From positions 4,464,001-4,528,000 of the forward strand of contig JAYKKR010000001.1 of assembly GCA_036971615.1 (NCBI GenBank): a stretch of DNA of 64,000 nt, read 5' to 3'. The translations under genes and the position numbers were made by a program. Of the stretch, positions 49,937 through 60,346 are shown in pieces (within the stretch, counting starts at the first letter, position 1; each line of letters begins with the position of its first letter). Source of the DNA: Amyloporia xantha. Lineage: Eukaryota; Basidiomycota; Agaricomycetes; Polyporales; Adustoporiaceae. The notes below the pieces were generated by a model. It ran no database searches, had not been told where the DNA came from, and saw only the letters and a program-made list of their open reading frames with translations.

Positions 49937-52911
49937 ATGTCGACCCGCTCGTCTCGTTCAGCGAGCATACCTATTCCAACTAGCCAAGCAGCCTATGCAG
50001 CACGCAGTCTTGAGGATGCGATTGCAATCCCTTTTGCGCGCCCATCTCCACCGGGTGCTGCTCGAGCCCGCCGTTCCAGTACGATCTCACGCAGCCCCGA
50101 CGACAACAGGCCCCGAGGACCCAGTACGAGCCCAGTTCGCAGCTCTATCGCCATGAGCACCTCCCCCTCAGTGTGGCCCCCCACAGGTAGCTATTCCTCC
50201 GCCGTGTCTCAGTCTGCCCTTGGCCGAGGTCTGCCGCACCAGCGACCAAGTCTGGGAGGACACCCCAGCTCGCCTACTAATCCCGCACCCCCGTCGTTTC
50301 AACCTCGCATCATTCGTGCTGCTAGCAGTCCCAATCCTCCCCGCGATCCTGCAGCGTGTCTACCCATCCCCCCGGTTCCAGTCCTTTCTTCGTCTCCTAC
50401 CCGCCCGCGGCGGTTGAGCGCAGGTATTCGGTCAGCGACTACCCCCTCTGCTCCACGAATCTCTGCCTCGCTTCCCGCCAGCTCCCACATGCACTCTCCG
50501 CTCTCACACCCTGTTCCAACCTCAATTGCCACCGTGGGTATCCCGCATGCACAGGGACAGGGACAGGCCTTCCCGCGCCCTGCCTATCTCGAGTATTCTG
50601 CCCTCCGTGACTTTCTGCACACAGATGCTGCGCCTATCTTACCGTTTGTGAGGAATGTCGTCACTGCACCGCATCCGCATCAACCACAACCTGTCTCGTA
50701 CGCGCCGCCACCCGCGCCAAGGCCGTACCCGTATCTCAGGCGTTCGCTCACGCCGGTCTTGGACAGTGATTCAGAGGGTACACAGAGTCCGAGCCCGCCG
50801 CCACATGGGCGTGCTACTCAAGCAGCAGGTGCGGTCAGCGTGCTGTCAGCAAACCCAGTGTTAAGACTGCCGACGAGGTGGAGCGAACAGGATCGTAACC
50901 CGTCATTGAGCGTGTCTCCCGATGGGTGTGAGCTGACGTTCTGCGGTGTGTGCATGTGCTTATTACGACGCTGATCCGTCGGTTGGAATTCTGGTGCTGA
51001 CGAGTGGCTGTTACAACAGGTTCTTCGTGCGCCGGGGACCGCGACGCTTGCGCTGCACGCGCGAATTGTTCTATCCCGCGTGCGTGCGGGATATACTACT
51101 ATGAGGTCGAGATTCTTCAGATCCAGAGGGGGAAAGGGTACATTTACTCCCATTCTGACCGACTTTACCTCATAAATTGTTCTTTTGTGGATATTACAGA
51201 CACATCAGCATTGGCTTTTCCGCGGAGAATGTACGGCTGTCACGTCTGCCAGGATGGGAGCCACTATCGTGGGGTTATCATGCAGATGATGGACGCAGCT
51301 TCTCCGGACAGAAAGACGGCAATCCGTACGGGCCAGAGTTTGTATGTGAGTGTACCGCTCGTAGTGTAAAGCTCAACTGGTACTCATTTTCATTGACTTG
51401 CAGCCGGTGATGTGATCGGGTGTGGGATTGACTTCAGTCAAAACCGCGCATTCTACACCAGAAACGGTGAATTCCTCGGTGCGCTTTCATGCCGTATTAG
51501 CAAACGATCCAAACTGATTCACTACTTTTAGGCATGGTTTTCGATAACCTTCCTCCCGCTTCGGTAGCGCTATATCCGGCCATTGGCTTGCGTCACACAG
51601 GTGAGGCTGTCCGCGCCAACTTCGGCGCTGCGCCCTTCCGCTTCGCCATAGCGGATCATGTACGCGCCCAGAGAGATGCCGTTTGGGCTGGCATCATGAA
51701 CGTGCCGAAGGGGAAAGATGATGGAGACAGCGAGAATACGAGTAAACAGGAAGGCGCAGAGGGACTAGGGAGTCTTGATAGGACAAAGGAGGATGCGGAA
51801 ACGCGAGCGACATTGCAGAAGCTTGTAGTGTCGTATCTCGCGCACCACGGGTACGAGGGCACTGCGCGTGCCTTCCGGGCGCAGTGTGCGACCGAAGGTC
51901 TCGGTGTCGCTGCGCCTTCTGTGAAACGGGAAGACGTGGATGTGACGATGGAGACGGACGATGGACCCCATGCCAGCTCATCCAAGTCGGCGTGGGGCCC
52001 GACCGTGAATGCTGGTACGAGCGACCTGGATCCCACCAACCCCGAGTCCCAGGACTTCAAGACGCGCGTAGCCATCCTGAAGGCCGTGCGCGTGGGCGAC
52101 ATTGATGTCGCGCTGGATGGTTTGGCTTCAAATTATCCTCAGGCCCTCGAGGCCCAAGGTGGACTGCTGCTCTTTCGGCTGCGCTGCCGCAAGTTCGTGG
52201 AGCTGGTGTTGAAGGCTGGGGAGGCACTGCGGCGAGTGAAGGAGGCTGAGGCTGAGATGGGAAAGCAGAAGCCGGGGAGAGGGGCGAGGGATGAGGAGGG
52301 TGTGTGGGCAATGGTGGGAGAGGGCGAAGATAAGGGGGAAGACATGGATGAAGAGGGCGCGATGGAAGTGGACGAGCCGTCGCCTGAGGCCCTCGCTCCG
52401 TCCAACGTGCGGGCTCCTTCGGTATCCGGATCTACAGATGTTTCTACGACTGCGCCGATCGCTGCTACGGCCCCCGTCACACCCACCCTTGCCGACCTGG
52501 CCAAGTCCGCGCTGCACACGGCGCTCGCGTATGGTCAGGGCCTCGAGACTGAGTATAAGACAGACACTCGATCCGTCGTGCGCACGCACCTGCGTCGTAC
52601 ATTTGGGCTGGTGGCCTATGACGATCCCGAGCGAGCAGGTGGCGAAGTTGGCGCGATGGCGGGCCAGGAGGCGCGGGTGCAGTTGGCTGAAGAGGTCAAC
52701 CAGGCCATCCTCGGTGAGTACTCGAATATAACACTCATCTTGCGTTGGTACTGACTCTCCCCTCATCTATGCAGAGTCGCAAGATCGCCCTGTACACCCT
52801 GCCCTTGAGACACTCTTCCGCCAGAGCGGCGCATGTGTGGTCCAACTTGGCCTTTTGGGTGTCGGCGCAGCCGCCTTTGCCGACGTGCGACAGGAGTTTA
52901 TCGAGTCCTAA
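49937..52911 (+). CDS. VID30: GID/CTLH complex scaffold subunit, GID1/VID30 (RanBPM-like)
   Basis: Exons 49937-50945, 51020-51137, 51200-51345, 51404-51478, 51532-52713 and 52775-52911 give 888 aa. Residues ~1-320 are low-complexity, rich in Ser, Pro and Arg. A SPRY domain follows (~320-500: SVSPDGCELTF, CGIYYYEVEI, RLPGWEPLSWGYHADDG, GDVIGCGIDF, GLRHTGE). Then come LisH (~545, LVVSYLAHHGYEGTARAF), CTLH (~625, AILKAVRVGDIDVALDGL) and a C-terminal CRA domain ending FADVRQEFIES. This SPRY-LisH-CTLH-CRA order is that of yeast Gid1/Vid30 and animal RanBP9. In yeast the complex ubiquitinates gluconeogenic enzymes when glucose returns. An acidic insert splits the CTLH/CRA region. Minus-strand ORFs in the last large exon are shadows. 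Confidence 0.9.
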
Positions 52912-55362
52912 GGGATTCGATTTTTCTGGACTCATTCCCCTCGACTCGATAATTCGGACGGTGATGTAACGTGTACTGATAGGAAGGAACGTCAATATGT
53001 GCGCATTTTATGACTGTACTAATGTTGCGCCGATGTATGACTCTGTAAACAATCCCCCGCTGTTCCTAAAAACAATGTAACTCTTCACACATGCTGATTG
53101 TTCGTTGTTTCAATAGGTTCTGAGGCTGTTGTCTGATGTGTCCTTGAATGCTACGATCATAGGCTGATAATAAACGGAGGTGCAAGTATGCCATTCGTTG
53201 GCATGGGCAGAGCCGCTCTCCTCTGAACCACAGGGACGAATTTCATATCTGATGGAAGTCGTGCTTCTTCCATTTCAAATCCAGTTGTTGGCGCGAATCA
53301 GGGTCAGCATGAAATCCATCCAGCCCACTGTGAATTTCGAGTGTAACTGAACGTTGAAACTTCATGGATGTCATGGACGTCGTCAATAGATCTGCACAAG
53401 CATCTCAACTCAACTTAGCCTCATGGATATATGTGCCTACGTCGATCGAAATACGAGTAAATGTGTGAGTACTAATGAATCCGCTTTGGGTTATGTCCGT
53501 CCAATTGAAGACAGCTCTATCGTTAGGTCTGTTGGCATGTAACCGTTGAACTACCAGCTACATACAACCCTGCCCTTGACTGCCGACCTGGAGGCTGAAT
53601 ATTGCCAGGCAATCTGGCACGCCAAATATTTTCAAATGTTCGTTTGAGACGAGCTATGGTTCCAATCATGCACCGAAGTGAACAAGCGGAACCATCGCTT
53701 GTCGGACTAGGAGATGGACAGGTTCGAAGGCCAATCCTTGAGAGTGGACTATTATCCACTGGCTGGTTAACGGCTCCGGCGGTGAAACTGCTAGGGTCGC
53801 TACGCCCAATTGATCTCGATGTGAAGTTTGACGTATCACGGTAATTCAAATTTCAGCCCGCAATCCTTCAACTGCTTTGAATGATCTCACTGTTTGATAG
53901 TACACAGGCCATCTCGTACTACTCGCATGTACCGTGGTAATGCCATTCACAACCGACGATTCGACGCAGGCTTCTACTGATAGTACCATGCGATTGGCTG
54001 GTCCTGACTGCTCCTTTTTCCAACGCAGGTCTCAAAGTATGGCCATCGAAGTCCGATATGTTACTGGAGACAAGAAGATCTGGAATGATTCTAGGGAGTC
54101 TCATAAGGACTTACCCATCAACACGGCAGTCCCATACGCAGACTTGAATCCTTTCGAATTCCTGTGTCAACAAGTGATGGTCAGACGCACGACGATCGTT
54201 GGCTCCGGGCAAGTCTCCGGGCCAGCTTCCCTAAAAATCCTGATCTTCGAGCTTGTCATCCCTTTTTCGTCAATGCAAGATGCGATGCATGACTGGCTGT
54301 AGATTCATCTGGCTTCGCTTGAACTTGCCGCGCCCTGCTTTATTCCGAATGGGTAAAACGTCTCGGTGTTTTCGAGCTTGATTGGTCCAAATTGACCATT
54401 TTCAGCGACGCTAAGACGTATTATGAATGGATTCGCCGTCCGCAAGGCGCATGCAGTGCTGGTGATGATGACTTCGAGACAGGCTTTGCTTCGCTGGATC
54501 CAACAAAGTCACAGTCAGCATTAATTATAGACCAACATCTTTCTCAATCTCTGTCGCAAGGTTATGTTATCTATTTCGCGTGTCTTGGCGCACAATGCGG
54601 ACTTTATTCCTCAGAAGGCTACGTACGACACTTCATAGCAAATCCCAGTTGCGTGCGAAGCTGTGAAAACTGTTTTAACAACATGTGTTGTCGTACGTGC
54701 GCTTTGACTCAGCGCTACTCACTCCCATTCATCGGGTAGGATAAGTTACCATCTAACACACAGATAGTTGTAAGGAAACTCGTCTATACAAGTTCTTGGT
54801 GCGATCACACCTAAGTTGTTCGACTGCAAACGAACTTGAATTCGGTCAACAGTGACCTGTTATTTATGCGCTTAGACGATGCGGTCAAAAGGATACTAGA
54901 CTATTCAAAATATGAAGAGTCATTCGCAAGTATAACGTATTACGGATGTGATATAAGGCTTATGAGACGAACCTCTAGGCTACGCCTTATTATGATCTGC
55001 TTAATTATGGGCGCTCGCAATCCCAGTACTTACTGTGCACGTGCCACCCCACAACCCCGCGGTCTAAGTTTAGCTCACCTGCACTGGCTTGAGCTCACTG
55101 CAGTGGCAGCACCGTGTCTTCGCCCTCTCCGCCTCAGCTCAATGCTCATAAGATATCCTTGTATACACTATTGAAGATTATTGAATATTGAAGCCCAGAG
55201 ACTTGACGGTACCTTGGACGCCCCCTACACGTCGCTCGCAGTTACAGAACGCCACGAACTTGGTTTTGAACAGCCCCCAAAGGTGAGCGCGTGTAGAGTC
55301 GGATCTTTGCTGCATACTCAAGACCCGCCTACGTTATTAGGACATTACAAAAGTAACATTGT
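52912..55362. other. 2.4-kb region without a recognisable gene
   Basis: Several plus-strand ORFs occur (for example 53934-54302 and 54392-54739) with no domain I can name. Some strings around 54250-54500 (SSMQDAMHDWL, then SDAKTYYEWIRR) look like ordinary protein, broken by stops. A degenerate gene or an untranslated transcript is possible. Confidence 0.35.
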
Positions 55363-56355
55363 ATGGCCCCCAACAATGGCACTTCAGAGCTGGAGGAAAG
55401 CAATCTCCATGTTCTCGTTCGGTCGTTCGCCATGATCATCTTCTCAGAAATCGGGGACAAGACCTTCCTCATCGCCGCTATACTTGCCATGCGGCATCCT
55501 CGTCTCGTAGTGTTTTCAGGCGCCCTTTTCTCTCTCATCATCATGTCGTTCCTCTCTGCAGAGCTAGGAAATCTTCTGCCAACCCTTATTCCAAAGAGGT
55601 GGACACAAGCATGTGCAGCGGTCCTATTTATAGTCTTCGGCGCGAAGATGATGCAGGAGGCGCGAGAAATGCGGCCAGACAAGCTGCAGGAAGAGATGAA
55701 GGAGGCGGAGGAGGATATTGAAGGCGATGACGCGCTCAATGATGGGACGGGCATGGTTGTGGAGAATGGCGAGGACGTGATCCCTCTCGAGGAGATCGAG
55801 GAGGGAGGCAGACCCCATGTGCCAGTTCATAGTCTTGGTAACACCCCGGATGGCAGCGCAAGGCATGGCCGGCCGCACTCGCAGGCCAAGAAATACGCAG
55901 ACGCCGTACGCAACTTTTTCAGTTTGTTCCTCGGCCCAGTGTTCGTGCAGGCATTTGTTCTCACTTTTCTTGGAGAATGGGGCGATCGAAGTCAGATATC
56001 CACGATTGCGCTGGCCGCAGCCCATGTAGGTGCTGGCAGCTTCTCACAAGCTCTGACTGATTTCTCTTGTCCATGGGTAGAATGTATACCTTGTGACGCT
56101 CGGCACTGTCATCGGGCACTCGTGTTGCACCGCCCTAGCAGTCATAGGAGGTCGATACGTATCCACAAAAATATCCGTCAAGCACGGTGGGTCTATTCGG
56201 TCTCACTCGACACATGGCCAATATCACTTACCTATTGTACATTTGCAGTGACACTGGCCGGGAGTGTGCTCTTCCTTGCATTTGGCATCCTATACCTCTA
56301 TGAAGCATTCCTATCAATAGATACAGATACCGCGGACTTCAATCCATCGAATTAA
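55363..56355 (+). CDS. GDT1: GDT1/TMEM165-family Golgi Mn2+/Ca2+ transporter
   Basis: Exons 55363-56025, 56081-56186 and 56249-56355 give 291 aa. Two copies of the family signature E-x-G-D-[KR]-[TS] are visible, EIGDKT (~residue 29) and EWGDRS (~residue 205). Each sits in a bundle of three hydrophobic helices, with a charged Glu-rich cytosolic loop (~95-180) between. The end FGILYLYEAFLS closes the last helix. The family exchanges cations for protons across the Golgi membrane and supports glycosylation (yeast Gdt1, human TMEM165). The protein begins close to the first helix, so a signal-anchor is not obvious; an additional 5' exon cannot be ruled out. The third exon is supported by phase and by the helix it completes. 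Confidence 0.9.
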   Translation: MAPNNGTSELEESNLHVLVRSFAMIIFSEIGDKTFLIAAILAMRHPRLVVFSGALFSLIIMSFLSAELGNLLPTLIPKRWTQACAAVLFIVFGAKMMQEAREMRPDKLQEEMKEAEEDIEGDDALNDGTGMVVENGEDVIPLEEIEEGGRPHVPVHSLGNTPDGSARHGRPHSQAKKYADAVRNFFSLFLGPVFVQAFVLTFLGEWGDRSQISTIALAAAHVGAGSFSQALTDFSCPWVECIPCDARHCHRALVLHRPSSHRRSIRIHKNIRQARWVYSVSLDTWPISLTYCTFAVTLAGSVLFLAFGILYLYEAFLSIDTDTADFNPSN

Positions 56356-57941
56356 TGTTCTTCATGCAGTAGCTATCATGCGCTGTGGTCAGGACTGTTC
56401 GGATCCTACTCATCTAGAATGTTGAGCTGTAGCAAATATTGGGATCTATTCACACGTCCCGTTGTCTTCAACGTCTAAATTTATAAACAGTCGACCTAAC
56501 TTTTGCGACTTGCTCTCGTCAGTTGAGCATCGGATGGTCAGCAGGCAAGTACAGACAATGACATGGGGTTCATATTTGTCTCACAGATTCCCTGACAACC
56601 GGAAAAATTGGTCGCCATGTCGCTTGGCCCTTCTGTGCCCATTGATGTTGTCGACGCCCAAGTGAACGGCAAGCTTCCTTCTCGTCGGTAACATGGTCCT
56701 CACTCTCACCAGAGATTCCACACCGTTAATCATGTGAGACTATTTGGGCTGAAATCGGCGCGAATGGAATATCTTCACATCGGAACGTGCACCTGACTGT
56801 TGTAAACAGACTTGCAACAAGTCGGACTTGTGGACACCGTGGGTGAGGTACCTAGTCTTTGTCAACTGGGAAGAACAACTGGATAGAAGGGAGGAAGCCA
56901 AAGGCGCGAAGTAGAGCTGCGGCGGATGATATAATTATGAACATGATCTCGTGAGTCCCCACCTTCGATTCTTCGCGACAGGCTAGAGCTGACCTATTAT
57001 AATGAAGGTTCTGTGGTTATGAGTTTTTCGCGGACGTTGATGGTTTGTCATAGCGGATGATAGTCCCCCCAATCGTCAGCTATAGATGCTCGTTGCTCCG
57101 GTGTCTTGGTGCTGGGAGATCCCCGAATCTGCCTTACTAGATGGATGCTTCTGGCAGACCTCTTCGGACACAGATAAGCATACGCCGCTCAACAACTACT
57201 TAATCAAGCGGGGAGTTGTGAATTATTCATTTCGCCCTCGATGCGGAGAATGTCAGAGAAGTGTCCTCCCATCATAGCTTCAAATACTCACGAGTTCTTT
57301 GATCCATCAAACGATCCCGCTACTCGCAAGCACCCGTGCCCACACGCTAGTTCGAGGGTGCATCTTCCAATCTCCGAGCTCATGGTGCTCCCGCAGGTTG
57401 GCGGGGTGCAGTAGCCCGGTGTCGGGAACATCTGTAATTGGCAGGTAAGCTTTCACTGCATGTCTCGCTGCTGAGGCGTGACGATGCGGCTTCCTGTGTT
57501 CTCGGTAATTGCTCCTCTTACATTGGCTAAGCGACTTTATTCGGTTCACCGACACACTGCAATGTTTCCGCGGCTTCGTACGGTGATTTCCGCTGACAGG
57601 CCAGCACTTGCCCCTCATGGATACACCAGTAACTTCCCCGCGAATTAATCATCAAGGTCGATGACGGCACATATTCTGCATGACGAAACCCACCGGTGGT
57701 ATTATCAGACTTCGATTGCAATATGGACAGGATTGAACGCTGGCACAAGCAAACATGGTTGATCAATTCTACCATTTTCACTGTGATACTCGAGTTCCGC
57801 GGCCTGGCGTCAGTTGCAATTTATTCCTGCTTCACAGTGGACGCAATATGTGTTCACTGTTCTGAACTACGGTATCGACTGCTCAGCTAGGATAACTTCC
57901 AAAGCGGTTTATATAATGCCGAAGCCGAACATTATCATCAA
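56356..57941. other. Intergenic region upstream of the tRNA gene
   Basis: 1.6 kb with no recognised protein gene. ORFs such as 57307-57618 (-) have no conserved sequence. TATATAA at 57910-57916 lies 26-32 bp before the tRNA and may help position RNA polymerase III. Confidence 0.4.
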
Positions 57942-58024
57942 TCCCTGGTAGTATATCGGTTAGTACACGCGCCTGTCAGCTGAGCTGTGCGCGCGAAAGC
58001 GGGGTTCGACTCCCCGCCAGGGAG
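57942..58024 (+). tRNA. tRNA-Asp (GTC) with 11-nt intron
   Basis: The cloverleaf folds by eye. The acceptor stem TCCCTGG pairs with CCAGGGA and is followed by discriminator G. The D-arm is GTATATCGGTTAGTAC. The anticodon stem CGCGC/GCGCG carries a loop with anticodon GTC at 57975-57977, and the T-arm is CGGGG-TTCGACT-CCCCG. An 11-nt intron (57979-57989) sits after position 37, the standard place. The B box GGTTCGACTCC is perfect. Confidence 0.95.
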
Positions 58025-58027
58025 GAC

Positions 58028-58032
58028 TTTTT
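58028..58032 (+). terminator. RNA polymerase III terminator of tRNA-Asp
   Basis: A run of five T residues starts four bases after the tRNA end, the normal pol III stop signal. Confidence 0.8.
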
Positions 58033-58991
58033 GCACATCCTCTTTTCTAAGTCCTCAAGTTGCGTCTTCAAAGTCGGCTGAGCACATGGAGTGTACACAC
58101 TAAACTGCCGGGGATAGATTGTTTTTGATGGCTCTCCCATCAATTGCGCAAAGTCTAAAGTTTCTGCATAGATCCGAATCGAGGGACCGATTGCAATGGG
58201 CCGCAACGCTTCTGATAGGCTTGATCCTAGCTGATTTGAATTTCCGGAATATTCGGAATACATTCACATCATAAGCGATACGGTTCTGAAGATACGGTCA
58301 TAAAGTGGGCTGAGGCTATCATCATGGTCGATACAGCTGGTGGCTACAGATAAGATGGGAAGGCATGACAAAAGGGAAAACATAACGGTCTCATTACTGA
58401 GCGTGATCAACCTGAGCAGGAATCGATTCTGGCTTATTGTAGAATATTGTGTGCCAGGCCCATTCGTCCTTTTATTGGCATTATTGTGAGGCTGCATGGG
58501 CTCTGAAGCATTCCGTTAGAGACTGCTGCTATTCCGAACCGACCACTACGAATAAATATCGGGCATTGCTTAATGCATGACATCGCCCACGACATTCGCA
58601 ACAAGGTGCCCTGTTGCCGATCTTGCCGAGTAAGCGAGCCGACATGAAAGACAACCTATCAAGAGCAGCCAACAGAGCAGCAAAATAGAGCCAGTTGGAT
58701 AAATGAGCTATCTCCATAGGCGAATCATGGCTGCACGGACAAGGAACAAGTCTGCATGAGGCTCTGATAATCTATACACATACTTGCCTCTTAATTGGGG
58801 ATGTGAACTTTCTACTTTTAATATGCTTTCAACTCCCATACGCTCCCCGCTTCCGGGTGAAGTAGCTAGAATATTAAGGGCACATTTAACAACGCCAAAA
58901 AAGACCGAAGGCTACGAAAATTATGAGACGTACGTTGCTTTTTATCTCTAAGCTGATCAGAGCTTCCAATACTGCTTTTCCAGTCCAGGCC
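58033..58991. other. Region between tRNA-Asp and the uridine phosphorylase gene
   Basis: No gene recognised. It includes the displaced 3' coding remnant of the uridine phosphorylase gene (about 58910-58996). Confidence 0.4.
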
Positions 58992-60346
58992 TCAACTTTG
59001 AGCGACTTGATCGGGGGTAATGAAGTCCTGCGACGTGCGCGATGCGAACACCATCTGTGCTGCTGCGGCTCTGATGCGCGGTTTCAGAATGGTGGGTGTG
59101 TCACTCGAATTAGACGTGAGGATGCTAGATGGTGGTTCTTGACTAGACGGTGGAGGAGGTATCGATATAACCGGCGAGACCGGGAGGGTGCTGACGGGAG
59201 GCAGTATTTTCTGTTGGGATGGAGCAGAATTTGGCCAGCTTGCAGCTAGGTGAAGGATATGGAATGTCTCCATCTTGTTCGATGTGGGGATCGTAGGGTA
59301 AGACTTCGCACTTGGTCACAAGATATTCGCCATACCTCCAGAGTACCCAAATCGGTGTACATTGTCTTCAAGCCATTTATCAAATTCGTGTTGTGGTCTG
59401 GGAAGGAGGTCTGTCTCCCTTGAGAAGAGTAGAAGCTGCGAAAATATTACAGCCTCGGAGGATAAGTGATGGATCATCACGGACCTATCCGCAGACGCAT
59501 TCACGACTTGGTCAAGGATAGGGACCCCTACATCAGGTGGTCGCGTTTTCTGAAGAGCATCCCGGATCTTTCACGGAATAGCAAGTGAGATAGCGAGGTA
59601 GATGGTATCTAAAGCCCTCACCGCTGCGTGGAGATGAGGATCCGCGCCCACCTAAGGCGGGATGTTACTCAGCAGGGGCAGGAAGATCGTCCAGAAGACC
59701 ACTCGCCGGTCTACTGATTCGGTACGCCGATTCTTGGGACTTGCCGGTGACAAAGTCGAAATCATAATTTCTAGTCACCGCAACGCTTGCTTTTGGAATG
59801 ACGACGGTTCCTACTGGTACGTCGACGAGCGCACCGCATGAACCCAACCTGGTATAATTTCAGCATCCCATGTCAAGTACGTTAATGAGAGTTTGTTTCA
59901 CCTCACTACTACCATATCTCCGCTGAGACATTCTCGAACTTCTCGCATGAAGAAATCAGCATTAGGATATCCCATCCCTATACTTACGATCGAGACAGGG
60001 ACATTTTTATATCGACCAGTTACGGTAGTAAATCCCCGTTCGGAAGTCAACTTGAAGGGTTTTGGAGAGGCATCAAAGTAGGAGGCGATCCCTTCTGCTC
60101 GTGAGGGCGCTCCGACCGTTACCTATACGTGTTGTTAGAACCTGCAATTGAAACCCTGTATCTCAGAAGAGAGATGCTAAAACGCGTACGATTCGATTCG
60201 CGACTTCGCCTGCACGTATACCAAGGTGATAAACACGATTATCTACCGTGCGAGGGAAGTCTAGGGACGGGATCCAATCAGAATAGGAAATAATCTGGAG
60301 ATGATCTTGTTGTGATCTTACTGGCATCGACAATTGTATCCTTCAT
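58992..60346 (-). CDS. Uridine phosphorylase-like nucleoside phosphorylase, frameshifted near the 3' end
   Basis: Minus-strand exons 60346-60322, 60260-60190, 60122-59902, 59848-59707, 59651-59622, 59567-59485, 59435-59336 and 59273-58992 give 317 aa to the first stop. Signatures of the PNP/UDP phosphorylase family are VYHLGIRAGEVANRIVTVG, SIVSIGMGYPNADFF, RLGSCGALVDVPVG, QTSFPDHN and the active-site string EMETFHILHLA, with IRAAAAQMVFASRTSQDF near the end. It would split uridine into uracil and ribose-1-phosphate. The intron after SRP has a GC donor (GCGAGT). After QVAQS the frame hits TGA. One base later the expected VEAWTGKAVLEALI continues, so one surplus base in AAA (58997-58999) has shifted the frame. 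The protein loses about 20-25 residues. Confidence 0.83.

Noticed and set aside
52128..52766. 212-codon ORF on the minus strand
   Set aside because: It lies wholly opposite the LisH/CTLH/CRA exon of GID1, is low-complexity and is an antisense shadow of GC-rich coding DNA.
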